Positions 1 through 5,689 of a stretch of 12,369 nt of DNA are shown here, one piece after another (the first letter of the stretch is position 1; every line of letters starts with the position of its first letter). The stretch spans positions 1 to 12,369 of the forward strand of contig JAVEDG010000310.1 in assembly GCA_030841245.1 (NCBI GenBank). Direction: 5' to 3'. The position numbers and the translations under genes are program-made. The notes under the pieces are model-generated. The model worked only from the letters and a program-made list of their open reading frames with translations, was not told the DNA's origin and searched no databases. This DNA is from Actinomycetota bacterium (lineage in GTDB: Bacteria > Actinomycetota > Actinomycetes > JACCUZ01).

Positions 1-467
1 CCGAGGGGGCCAGCAACGCGCTGGACGCACAGCTGGTCCGCCGCGCGTCGGTGGCCCTGCAGGTCGCGACCTCGGGCCGGCTGGACCCCGCCTCCAGCCT
101 GCTGCTGGCGGGCGCGGCCGGCGATGCCAGGGAGGCCGCCCGGGCGGAACGTGAGCTGGCCGAGAGCGACCTGACCGCGGCCCTGCGGGCGGCCCTCGGG
201 GCGGAGATCCCGCCCGAGCTGTTGCGCGACCCGGCAGGTCGCGAGCTGGTGGCGGAGCTCGCCTCGGCCTGCCGTCGGGTCGAGCTGTCCCGCCGCTTCC
301 ACAACGAGGCCGTACGCGCGGCCCGGGTGGTCCGCCGCAAGTGGATCGTCCGCTTCCTGCGCCTGGCCGGTCGCGCGGGCTGGCCGGCCAGCTTCGAGAT
401 GGACGACACGCCGCCCGAGGCCCTGCTCCAGGCGGCGGAGGGGCCAGCATCTACCGTCGTACTGTGA
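1..467 (+). CDS. C-terminal part of a conserved actinobacterial protein (LemA-like / Rv2609c-neighbourhood type), partial
   Basis: The reading frame is open from the window edge (first whole codon at 3) to TGA at 465-467, so the gene begins upstream and about 154 C-terminal residues are visible. The visible part is alpha-helical and charged: a LDAQLVRRASVAL stretch, a helical DPASSLLLAGAAGDAREA segment, then a basic region HNEAVRAARVVRRKWIVRFLRLAGRAG and a short acidic end (FEMDDTPP). I recall this pattern from conserved actinobacterial proteins encoded beside the pimA/pgsA phospholipid genes upstream of pdxS, which databases label hypothetical, LemA-like or NUDIX. No NUDIX box lies in the visible part, so function is not assigned. 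The stop is followed almost at once by the DUF3048 lipoprotein start, so the two are probably cotranscribed. The coding call is strong; the family name is a recollection. Confidence 0.75.
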   Translation, partial: EGASNALDAQLVRRASVALQVATSGRLDPASSLLLAGAAGDAREAARAERELAESDLTAALRAALGAEIPPELLRDPAGRELVAELASACRRVELSRRFHNEAVRAARVVRRKWIVRFLRLAGRAGWPASFEMDDTPPEALLQAAEGPASTVVL

Positions 468-469
468 CA

Positions 470-1507
470 ATGCGGGTAATCATCGTGGCGCTCAGCGCGT
501 GTCTCGTGGTCGCGGGCTGCTCGGACAGCCCGACGCCGACGAAAGCCGTCCACCGGACCAGTCCGGCACCGACCACGACCTCTCCGAGCCCGAAGCCGAA
601 GCCGAAGCACAAGCCGAAGAAGCCGCAGCGGTCCCTGCTGTCGGGTCGGTGGCACAGGCCCAACGGACCGGTCTACGCCGTCAAGATCGACAACACCCAT
701 TCGGGGCACCCGCAGCTCGGGCTGCGCCAGGCCGATGTGGTCTATATCGAGCAGGTCGAGGGTGGCGCCACCCGGTTGGCCGCCATCTACTCCAGCAAGT
801 ACCCCCGCCATGTCGGTCCGGTGCGGAGCGCTCGGATCACCGACATCGAGCTGCTGCGCCAGTACGGCAGGGTGGGGCTGTTCTTCTCGGGTGCCCAGCG
901 CAAGCTGCTGGACAACCTGTCCCGCTCCGCGCTGCGCCTCGCGTCCAACGACGCGAGCGGGTACGGCTACTACCGGTCGGGGGCGCGACCGGCGCCGTAC
1001 AACGTCATCGGCCGGTTCCACACCCTGCGCAAACGGGTCCACCACGTCTCGCGGCCCCGACGCGTGGGCTACAGCTTCGGCCCGAGACCGATGCGCGGAC
1101 ACCGGGTCCGCCACGTCAAGATCAGCTACCCGTTCACCCGGGTGGACGGCTACTGGTCGCCCAAGCACGGGCGGTGGCTGCTGTCGATGGACGGGGCGAA
1201 GGACAACGACGGCAACGGCTACCGGCTCGGCCCCACGACGCTCGTCGTGCAGCGCGTGAACATCAGCGCGTCGGTCTTCCACGACGTGCTCGGCAACAAC
1301 ACGCCGCGCTCGCACACCCTCGGCAAGGGCAGGGCGATGTACTTCCGCGACGGAAGGGTCTTCTACGGCACCTGGTCGAGGTCGAAGCGCTGGGAGCCGA
1401 CGCGCTACTGGTTCGGGCACGGCAAGCACCGCCACCGGATGTCCTTCGCCGCCGGGCAGCTGTGGATCGCGCTGGTGGACCGCAAGACGCCGGTCGGGGC
1501 CGGCTGA
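470..1507 (+). CDS. DUF3048 (YerB-like) lipoprotein
   Basis: A 345-residue exported lipoprotein. Residues 1-17 form a lipoprotein signal with a short hydrophobic core and lipobox VVAGC, so Cys17 should be lipidated and anchor the protein outside the membrane. A Pro/Lys/Thr-rich spacer follows (about 20-55, including KPKPKHKPKK). From about residue 70 the sequence fits DUF3048/YerB: VYAVKIDN, then ADVVYIEQVEGGATRLAAIY, then the typical VGPVRSARITDIELLRQYG, and a C-terminal half with GRAMYFRDGRVFYGTWSR and a WIALVDRKTPV-like ending. The family's biochemical function is not established. Start choice: ATG at 470 lies 2 nt after the upstream stop; an in-frame GTG at 464 would instead give a 4-nt GTGA overlap. 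No good ribosome site lies at a normal distance from either (GGAGGGG at 437-443 is too far), so translational coupling to the upstream gene is likely. Confidence 0.88.
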   Translation: MRVIIVALSACLVVAGCSDSPTPTKAVHRTSPAPTTTSPSPKPKPKHKPKKPQRSLLSGRWHRPNGPVYAVKIDNTHSGHPQLGLRQADVVYIEQVEGGATRLAAIYSSKYPRHVGPVRSARITDIELLRQYGRVGLFFSGAQRKLLDNLSRSALRLASNDASGYGYYRSGARPAPYNVIGRFHTLRKRVHHVSRPRRVGYSFGPRPMRGHRVRHVKISYPFTRVDGYWSPKHGRWLLSMDGAKDNDGNGYRLGPTTLVVQRVNISASVFHDVLGNNTPRSHTLGKGRAMYFRDGRVFYGTWSRSKRWEPTRYWFGHGKHRHRMSFAAGQLWIALVDRKTPVGAG

Positions 1508-1613
1508 CCGCTGGCCCGACTTGTCCCTTGACCCATGGGCGACCTGTCCCTGCGGGCCTCGGGGCCGGCCTCTCGCGGCCAGCGGGACGGGCCACCGTCT
1601 CGCCGCGCGGGCC

Positions 1614-1666
1614 TACCATGGTGGTGACGCCACGATGAGCGGCGTGCCCAGTCGATCAGAGTGAGG
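1614..1666 (+). promoter_or_regulatory. Candidate pdxS -10 (TACCAT) and ribosome site
   Basis: In the 166-bp gap before pdxS, TACCAT at 1614-1619 fits the actinobacterial TAnnnT -10 pattern, but no convincing -35 lies 16-19 bp upstream. GTGAGG at 1661-1666 is 7 nt before the GTG at 1674 and is the probable ribosome site. The rest of the gap shows nothing further. Confidence 0.3.
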
Positions 1667-1673
1667 TTCCACC

Positions 1674-2582
1674 GTGTCCAGCCAGGTGAGCGGCCCGACA
1701 GCCACGACGGGCACCGCCCGCGTCAAGCGCGGCATGGCCGAGATGCTCAAGGGCGGCGTGATCATGGACGTCGTCACCGTCGAGCAGGCCAAGATCGCGG
1801 AGGACGCCGGCGCGGTCGCCGTGATGGCCCTCGAGCGCGTGCCGGCCGACATCCGCGCCCAGGGCGGGGTCTCGCGGATGAGCGACCCCGACATGATCGA
1901 CGGCATCATCTCGGCGGTCTCGATCCCGGTGATGGCCAAGGCCCGCATCGGGCACTTCGTCGAGGCGCAGGTGCTGCAAGCGCTCGGCGTCGACTACGTC
2001 GACGAGTCCGAGGTGCTCACCCCGGCCGACTACGCCAACCACATCGACAAGTGGGCCTTCACGGTGCCCTTCGTCTGTGGTGCGACCAACCTCGGCGAAG
2101 CGCTCCGGCGGCTTACCGAGGGTGCGGCCATGATCCGCTCCAAGGGCGAGGCGGGGACCGGCGACGTGTCCAACGCGACGACCCACATGCGGCAGATCGG
2201 CGGCGAGATCCGCCGGCTCACCTCGATGAGCGAGGACGAGCTCTACGTCGCGGCGAAAGAGCTGCAGGCGCCGTACGACCTGGTCAAGGAGGTCGCGGAG
2301 CAGGGCAAGCTGCCGGTGGTCCTCTTCACCGCCGGAGGGATCGCCACCCCGGCCGACGCGGCGATGATGATGCAGCTCGGCGCGGAAGGTGTCTTCGTCG
2401 GGTCCGGGATCTTCAAGTCCGGCAACCCGGCTCAGCGGGCCGAGGCGATCGTCAAGGCCACCACGTTCTTCGACGACCCGGACATGCTCGCCAAGGTCTC
2501 TCGCGGCCTCGGTGAGGCGATGGTCGGGATCAACGTCGACGACCTGCCGGTCTCCCACCGGCTGGCCGAGCGCGGTTGGTAG
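1674..2582 (+). CDS. pdxS: Pyridoxal 5'-phosphate synthase, PdxS (PLP synthase) subunit
   Basis: A 302-residue PdxS/SNZ protein. The family builds PLP from ribose 5-phosphate, glyceraldehyde 3-phosphate and ammonia; the ammonia comes from the glutaminase PdxT, and PdxS forms a dodecameric cytosolic (beta/alpha)8 barrel. Landmarks: VKRGMAEMLKGGVIMDVV with the conserved Asp at residue 32; PVMAKARIGHFVEAQ with the substrate lysine at K89 (equivalent of Bacillus K81); IRSKGEAGTG with the second lysine K157 (equivalent of K149); and the phosphate-binding TAGGIATPADAAMMMQLGAEGVFVGSGIFKS. Length is close to normal, with a ~10-residue Ser/Thr/Gly-rich N-terminal extension. The GTG start is backed by GTGAGG 7 nt upstream. 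The partner gene pdxT lies ~845 bp downstream rather than adjacent, and no good terminator is visible after the stop. Confidence 0.98.
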   Translation: MSSQVSGPTATTGTARVKRGMAEMLKGGVIMDVVTVEQAKIAEDAGAVAVMALERVPADIRAQGGVSRMSDPDMIDGIISAVSIPVMAKARIGHFVEAQVLQALGVDYVDESEVLTPADYANHIDKWAFTVPFVCGATNLGEALRRLTEGAAMIRSKGEAGTGDVSNATTHMRQIGGEIRRLTSMSEDELYVAAKELQAPYDLVKEVAEQGKLPVVLFTAGGIATPADAAMMMQLGAEGVFVGSGIFKSGNPAQRAEAIVKATTFFDDPDMLAKVSRGLGEAMVGINVDDLPVSHRLAERGW

Positions 2583-2617
2583 CAGTCGGCGGTCTGGTCA
2601 CCCACTCCCCGTCGTTC

Positions 2618-2651
2618 GTGGCTGGGGTTAGGGCAGCTAGGACGACGGAGG
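2618..2651 (+). repeat. 34-bp direct repeat, copy 1
   Basis: The 34 bases starting GTGGCTGGGGTTAGGGC and ending ACGACGGAGG recur without mismatch at 2694-2727, leaving 42 bp between copies. Copy 1 also lies in an inverted repeat: CCGTCGTTC at 2609-2617 pairs with GGACGACGG at 2640-2648 (9 pairs, one a T.G wobble). Inside that, GCTG (2621-2624) can pair with CAGC (2634-2637) around a GGGTTAGGG loop. It lies 35 bp after the pdxS stop. Confidence 0.9.
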
Positions 2652-2693
2652 CAGGTGGGGCTGGCTCGCGGTTGCGGTGCTGACCCGCCGTGG

Positions 2694-2727
2694 GTGGCTG
2701 GGGTTAGGGCAGCTAGGACGACGGAGG
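2694..2727 (+). repeat. 34-bp direct repeat, copy 2
   Basis: A perfect second copy of the 34-bp unit at 2618-2651. Its left flank (2685-2693) retains only 6 of the 9 pairs of the outer stem seen at copy 1, so the repeat itself is better conserved than the flanking hairpin. G-rich sequence follows it directly. No third copy lies at the next expected position (about 2770). Confidence 0.9.
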
Positions 2728-2761
2728 GGGCGGGGGTTGCTCGTCGTTGGCCGCGTCCCAT

Positions 2762-2855
2762 CTGACTGAGCAACACAAGCGTGACCGGAGTGATCGCTGA
2801 AGCGGCAGATGCTGTCGCATCAGTCTCTGCAGTCACGTTTGTGTTGCTGGGTCAG
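2762..2855. repeat. Long imperfect inverted repeat (~24-bp arms, 46-nt loop)
   Basis: Arm 2762-2785 pairs with 2832-2855. Both arms contain the same core (AGCAACACAA on one, TTGTGTTGCT on the other). Of the 24 positions, 21 are Watson-Crick, two are T.G wobbles (2767 with 2850, 2779 with 2838), and one is a G-G mismatch (2768 with 2849). The 46-nt loop contains smaller hairpins, such as GATGC-TGTC-GCATC at 2808-2821 and CGC-TGAA-GCG at 2795-2804. No T-run follows, so it does not look like a standard intrinsic terminator. It could be a structured RNA, an attenuator or a palindromic mobile repeat. Confidence 0.8.
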
Positions 2856-2867
2856 CTATCGAGCTCG

Positions 2868-2907
2868 ACCGTCGACGGTGGGAGGCGGACAACGGTGATC
2901 ACCGTTG
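2868..2907. promoter_or_regulatory. Two perfect palindromes (12 bp and 18 bp), possible operator pair
   Basis: ACCGTCGACGGT at 2868-2879 is a perfect 12-bp palindrome. CAACGGTGATCACCGTTG at 2890-2907 is a perfect 18-bp palindrome. Their centres are 25 bp apart. The 18-bp dyad has the symmetry and length expected of a dimeric repressor site, or could form a 7-bp hairpin with a GATC loop. No promoter or adjacent divergent gene is evident, so the role is unknown. Confidence 0.45.
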
Positions 2908-3154
2908 ACTGCCCGTTCTGTCCTGGCCAGTTCTGACGTCGGCCGCAACGGCGGCGCGCCGACCGGCGGCGAGCACTCGTGACCTCCATCTCATCCCGGC
3001 CGCTCTGACCCGAGCCAAGACGGCGGGTCCGGTGCCGTCGGCGAAGCACCACGCGGAGCGCTGCAGACATGCCCGGGTTCGACGGGGATTCCTGGGCGTG
3101 TTCGCAGCTCTCGGGGGTTCCGCGTGGCGTCACGGAGCGCGGCCTGGCTCGGCG

Positions 3155-3160
3155 TACCGT
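3155..3160 (+). promoter_or_regulatory. Candidate -10 (TACCGT) for a leaderless zinc-ribbon transcript
   Basis: TACCGT fits the TAnnnT pattern and ends 7 nt before the GTG at 3168, the spacing expected if transcription starts at the start codon. No clear -35 is visible. The drop in third-position GC just upstream of 3168 supports this being the gene's true 5' end. Confidence 0.4.
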
Positions 3161-3167
3161 CGCCCGG

Positions 3168-3383
3168 GTGACCGGGATCAGCACCTCGACCGGGACCACC
3201 TCGACCGGGGCACCGCCGGCCCCTGCGGACACCCCGGTGCGGGACGGCTCCGGCGTCGAGTGCCTGCACTGCGAGACGAGCTACGACCCGATCGCCAGCC
3301 GCTGGCTCTGCCCGGGCTGCAAGCAGAAGACGGTCACCTGCTGTGAGGGCGCACCGCTGCCGGAGTGCCGGCCCGCCGGCTGA
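3168..3383 (+). CDS. Small zinc-ribbon protein, function unknown
   Basis: A 71-residue protein with a disordered Thr/Ser/Gly/Pro N-terminus (1-29) and a cysteine-rich C-terminal module: VECLHC (C32, C35), then WLCPGC (C48, C51), then TCCEGAPLPEC (C58, C59, C67). The two CxxC pairs 13 residues apart suggest one structural zinc site of zinc-ribbon type. I recall similar short CPGCK...CCEG proteins in actinobacteria but know no function. Start choice: an upstream in-frame ATG at 3069 has a GGAG 10 nt before it and would add 33 residues. However, codons 3069-3167 have several third-position T (about 6 of 33), whereas those from 3168 are about 95% G/C at that position. GTG at 3168 also has a -10-like hexamer at leaderless spacing. 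It lies 44 bp before pdxT on the same strand. Confidence 0.72.
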   Translation: MTGISTSTGTTSTGAPPAPADTPVRDGSGVECLHCETSYDPIASRWLCPGCKQKTVTCCEGAPLPECRPAG

Positions 3384-3415
3384 CGCCACCGGCGCAGCGT
3401 TCGGCCGTCGGTCCC

Positions 3416-3421
3416 TAGGCT
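3416..3421 (+). promoter_or_regulatory. Probable -10 (TAGGCT) for leaderless pdxT
   Basis: TAGGCT ends 6 nt before the pdxT GTG at 3428, and the intervening bases are pyrimidines with no Shine-Dalgarno sequence. This is the classic layout of an actinobacterial leaderless transcript, in which +1 is at or next to the start codon. No strong -35 is seen. It implies pdxT has its own promoter, separate from that of pdxS. Confidence 0.55.
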
Positions 3422-3427
3422 TCCCCC

Positions 3428-4039
3428 GTGACCTCCGCCCCCACGATCGGTGTGCTCGCCCTGCAGGGCGACGGGCGCGAGCACCTGATCGCGCTGGACC
3501 GGGCCGGCGCGAGCAGCCGCCCGGTGCGGCGCCCCGAGGAGCTCGAAGGGCTCGACGGCATCGTGCTGCCTGGCGGCGAGTCGACGACGATGGACAAGCT
3601 GGCCCGTGCCTTCGGGGTCCGCGACCCGCTGCGGGCGGCCCTGCGGGCGGGGCTGCCGGCGTACGGCTCGTGCGCGGGGATGATCCTGCTGGCGGATCGC
3701 GTCCTGGACGCACCGCCGGACCAGGAGACGTTGGGCGGGATCGACATGACGGTGCGGCGCAACGCCTTCGGCCGCCAGGTCGCCTCGTTCGAGGGCGACG
3801 TGAAGGTGACCGGCGTCGAGGGCGGCCCGATGCATGGGGTGTTCATCCGGGCCCCGTGGGTCGAGGAGGTCGGCGCGGGCGTCGAGGTGCTCGCCCGGGT
3901 CGAGGGCGGCGAGGCCGCGGGTAGGATCGTCGCCGTCCGCCAGGGCTCGCTGCTGGCCACGTCGTTCCACCCGGAGGTGACGGGTGACGGCCGGGTCCAC
4001 GAGATGTTCGTGCGGATCGTGATCGACCGTCAGACGTGA
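3428..4039 (+). CDS. pdxT: Pyridoxal 5'-phosphate synthase, glutaminase subunit PdxT
   Basis: A 203-residue class I glutamine amidotransferase that hydrolyses glutamine and passes ammonia to PdxS. Sequence landmarks: IGVLALQGDGREH at the N-terminus; the oxyanion-region VLPGGESTTM (47-55); nucleophile elbow YGSCAGM with catalytic Cys82; the family signature RRNAFGRQVASFE (110-122); and SFHPEVT giving His181 and Glu183 of the triad. The usual LQGDVREH reads LQGDGREH here, a small variation. Length is normal for the family. It starts with a GTG lacking a ribosome site but having a TAGGCT -10 close by, so it is probably leaderless. yebC follows after 10 bp and probably shares the transcript. Confidence 0.97.
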   Translation: MTSAPTIGVLALQGDGREHLIALDRAGASSRPVRRPEELEGLDGIVLPGGESTTMDKLARAFGVRDPLRAALRAGLPAYGSCAGMILLADRVLDAPPDQETLGGIDMTVRRNAFGRQVASFEGDVKVTGVEGGPMHGVFIRAPWVEEVGAGVEVLARVEGGEAAGRIVAVRQGSLLATSFHPEVTGDGRVHEMFVRIVIDRQT

Positions 4040-4049
4040 GGGACCAACC

Positions 4050-4802
4050 ATGAGCGGCCACTCCAAGTGGGCCACCACCAAGCACAAGAAGGCCGTCGTC
4101 GACGCCCGTCGGGGCAAGATGTTCGCCAAGCTGATCAAGAACATCGAGGTCGCCGCACGCACCGGCGGGGGAGACCTGGCCGGCAACCCCACGCTCTACG
4201 ACGCGGTCCAGAAGGCGAAGAAGTCCTCGGTCCCCAACGACAACATCGACCGGGCGGTCAAGCGTGGGTCCGGTGTCGAGGCGGGCGGCGCCGAGTACCA
4301 GACGATCATGTACGAGGGATACGGGCCGAACGGCGTCGCGATCCTCGTCGAGTGCCTCACCGACAACCGCAACCGCGCCGCGTCCGAAGTACGGATCGCG
4401 CTGACCCGCAACGGCGGGACGATGGCCGACCCAGGGTCGGTGTCCTACCTGTTCAACCGCAAGGGCGTCGTGATCGTCCCGAAGACCCCCGGAATGACCG
4501 AGGACGACGTGCTGCTCGCGGTCCTCGAGGCGGGGGCGGAGGAGGTCAACGACCTCGACGAGGCGTTCGAGGTCGTCTCGGAGGCCACCGACCTGGTGGC
4601 GGTCCGCTCGGCGCTGGTCGACGCCGGGCTCGACTACGACTCGGCCGAGGCGTCGTTCCTGCCCTCGGTCAACGTGCCCCTCGACGAGGACGGCGCGAGG
4701 AAAGTGTTCCGGCTCATCGACGCGTTGGAGGACTCCGACGACGTGCAGAACGTCTGGGCCAACTACGACGTCAGCGACGAGGTCATGGAGGCCGTGGGCT
4801 GA
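4050..4802 (+). CDS. yebC: YebC/TACO1-family protein
   Basis: A 250-residue cytosolic YebC-family protein with the invariant N-terminus MSGHSKWATTKHKKAVVDARRGK and the family blocks FAKLIKNIEVAARTGGGD, VPNDNIDRAVKRG, YEGYGPNGVAILVECLTDNRNR and GGTMADPGSVSYLF. The acidic C-terminal region ends DVQNVWANYDV. Members have been described both as transcriptional regulators and as ribosome-associated factors relieving stalls (for example at proline-rich stretches), so the specific role here is inferred. The length is full. GTGAGGGA at 4035-4042 overlaps the pdxT stop and supplies the ribosome site. In many actinobacteria ruvC comes next; here a minus-strand two-gene operon lies between, with convergent ends only 18 bp apart. 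Confidence 0.95.
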   Translation: MSGHSKWATTKHKKAVVDARRGKMFAKLIKNIEVAARTGGGDLAGNPTLYDAVQKAKKSSVPNDNIDRAVKRGSGVEAGGAEYQTIMYEGYGPNGVAILVECLTDNRNRAASEVRIALTRNGGTMADPGSVSYLFNRKGVVIVPKTPGMTEDDVLLAVLEAGAEEVNDLDEAFEVVSEATDLVAVRSALVDAGLDYDSAEASFLPSVNVPLDEDGARKVFRLIDALEDSDDVQNVWANYDVSDEVMEAVG

Positions 4803-4820
4803 GCCTCGGGGGCCGCGGCG

Positions 4821-5426
4821 TCAGGCCGCCTCGCCGAGCTCGAGCACCGCACGTCTTACGTCGTCGGGCGGGACACCGAGGGCGGCGACCACCCGGGCCG
4901 CGAGACCCTCGGTGCGCATCAGCCCGAGCACCAGGTGCTCCACCCGGATCTCCGTGCTGGGCACGGCGATCGCCTCGCGCAGCGCCAGCTCGAGCGACTT
5001 CTTCGCCCGTGCCGTGAAGCGCAGGTGGCCGGAGCCCGGGTCCGCGCAACGCCGCGCCCGGCGGCGCAGCGCCCGACGGAGCCGGCCCCTCGCGGCGACG
5101 GGCTGGTCCACCCGGCCACGGTCCAGTGCGCCGGGCTCGAACCGCTCCTCCACCCGTGCCCGGACCGTGTCCAGGTCGATGCCGAAGGCCCGTAACGCCT
5201 CGCTGTCGTCACCCGGCCCGGGCCTGAGCTCGGTGAGCACCCCGCACCGCACGTTCTCCACCGTGAGCCCGAGAGCGCGCATCGCGCCCGAGACCGCGGA
5301 GTCGCGGTCGGCGAGCACGGCGATCAGCAGGTGCTCGGTCCCGATCCAGTGGTGGCCGTGCGTGCGGGCCTCGAACTGGGCCGCGACGACGGCAGCGCGT
5401 GCCTGGTTGGTGAAACGCTCGAACAT
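4821..5426 (-). CDS. Stand-alone Clp N-terminal (ClpC-type) domain protein
   Basis: A 201-residue protein made of Clp N-terminal repeats with no AAA+ ATPase module. Repeat 1 (about 1-66) begins MFERFTNQARAAVVAAQFEARTHGHHWIGTEHLLIAVLAD, nearly the start of ClpC itself. A variable Arg-rich linker (about 95-120) follows, then repeat 2 (about 125-198): LRFTARAKKSLELALREAI...IRVEHLVLGLMRTEG...LGVPPDDVRRAVLELG. In ClpC/ClpA this domain binds substrates and adaptors, so a free copy could act as an adaptor or as a decoy for the ClpC machine; that is inference. The start is set at the ATG at 5426 because it matches the family N-terminus; an in-frame start 5 codons upstream is less likely. The HTH gene ends 1 nt before this ATG, so the pair is translationally coupled. 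The 3' end converges on yebC. Confidence 0.9.
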   Translation of the reverse strand: MFERFTNQARAAVVAAQFEARTHGHHWIGTEHLLIAVLADRDSAVSGAMRALGLTVENVRCGVLTELRPGPGDDSEALRAFGIDLDTVRARVEERFEPGALDRGRVDQPVAARGRLRRALRRRARRCADPGSGHLRFTARAKKSLELALREAIAVPSTEIRVEHLVLGLMRTEGLAARVVAALGVPPDDVRRAVLELGEAA

Positions 5427-5427
5427 G

Positions 5428-5685
5428 TCACGCCCCCCCACGCCCGACGCGGCGTGCTCGCCTGGCGTGCTTCTTGTGCACCGCCTGCTTGCTGACGCCG
5501 AGCAGTGCGCCGATCGCGTCCCAGGACCAGCCCAGGGCGCGCGCGTTGCTCACCTGCAGTGCCTCGAGCTGGTCGGCGAGCCGGCGCAGTGCGGCGACAG
5601 CCCGCAACCCGGCCCGGGGGTCCTGCCCGGTGGCCTGCGCGACGGCGTCGTGCGTGGCGGCGGTGCCTGGTGTGGTGTCGGTCAT
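5428..5685 (-). CDS. Small helix-turn-helix protein, likely autoregulator
   Basis: An 85-residue protein with a C-terminal helix-turn-helix, WSWDAIGALLGVSKQAVHKKH (about 52-72), preceded by a helical region GLRAVAALRRLADQLEALQVSNARALG that could mediate dimerisation. The C-terminus is very basic (ARRARRVGRG). This type of short HTH protein, with a WxxIGxxLGVSxQAVHKK signature, is commonly found next to Clp-N-domain genes in actinobacteria; no pathway is known to me. Start choice: ATG at 5685 lies exactly 7 nt after a TATGTT -10, so the message is probably leaderless. The alternative ATG at 5697 falls inside the -10. Its promoter is covered by two identical GTCAAC-N4-GTTGAC dyads, suggesting that this protein represses its own operon. 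The stop is 1 nt from the Clp-N start. Confidence 0.87.
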   Translation of the reverse strand: MTDTTPGTAATHDAVAQATGQDPRAGLRAVAALRRLADQLEALQVSNARALGWSWDAIGALLGVSKQAVHKKHARRARRVGRGGA

Positions 5686-5689
5686 GCGG

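Larger units (their letters stand above)
2583..3167. other. 585-bp non-coding, repeat-rich interval between pdxS and the zinc-ribbon gene
   Basis: Open frames here on both strands lack recognisable motifs and credible starts, so I see no gene. In order the interval holds: a hairpin-forming 34-bp direct repeat (two copies), a long imperfect inverted repeat, a 12-bp and an 18-bp perfect palindrome, and about 250 bp (2908-3154) with no feature I can support. In mycobacteria an acyl-CoA thioesterase gene lies between pdxS and pdxT; nothing like it is present here. Confidence 0.7.

Noticed and set aside
590..625. Tandem CCGAAG hexamers in the DUF3048 gene as a phase-variable repeat
   Set aside because: In frame and encoding the Pro/Lys spacer of a lipoprotein; three whole units only, and any 6-nt slippage would keep the frame.
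1508..1585. Inverted repeat CCGCTGGCC / GGCCAGCGG with a ~60-nt loop after the DUF3048 gene as a terminator
   Set aside because: Short arms, large loop, no T-run, and such matches are common by chance at this GC content.
1656..2558. 300-codon minus-strand open frame opposite pdxS
   Set aside because: Composition is His/Asp/Arg/Gly-rich nonsense typical of the antisense of a GC-rich gene, and the plus strand is unmistakably pdxS.
2618..2727. Two 34-bp repeats separated by 42 bp, resembling a minimal CRISPR
   Set aside because: Only two copies, no third at the expected interval, no cas genes, and the unit is nested in a larger stem at copy 1 only. An intergenic repeat fits better.
3281..4192. 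303-codon minus-strand open frame across pdxT and into yebC
   Set aside because: Overlaps two clear genes, has no motif, and has shadow-type composition.
4815..4829. GCGGC-GTCAG-GCCGC hairpin at the yebC / Clp-N convergent junction as a bidirectional terminator
   Set aside because: Only five pairs, lies partly in the Clp-N stop region, and has no T-run on either strand; position alone is suggestive.
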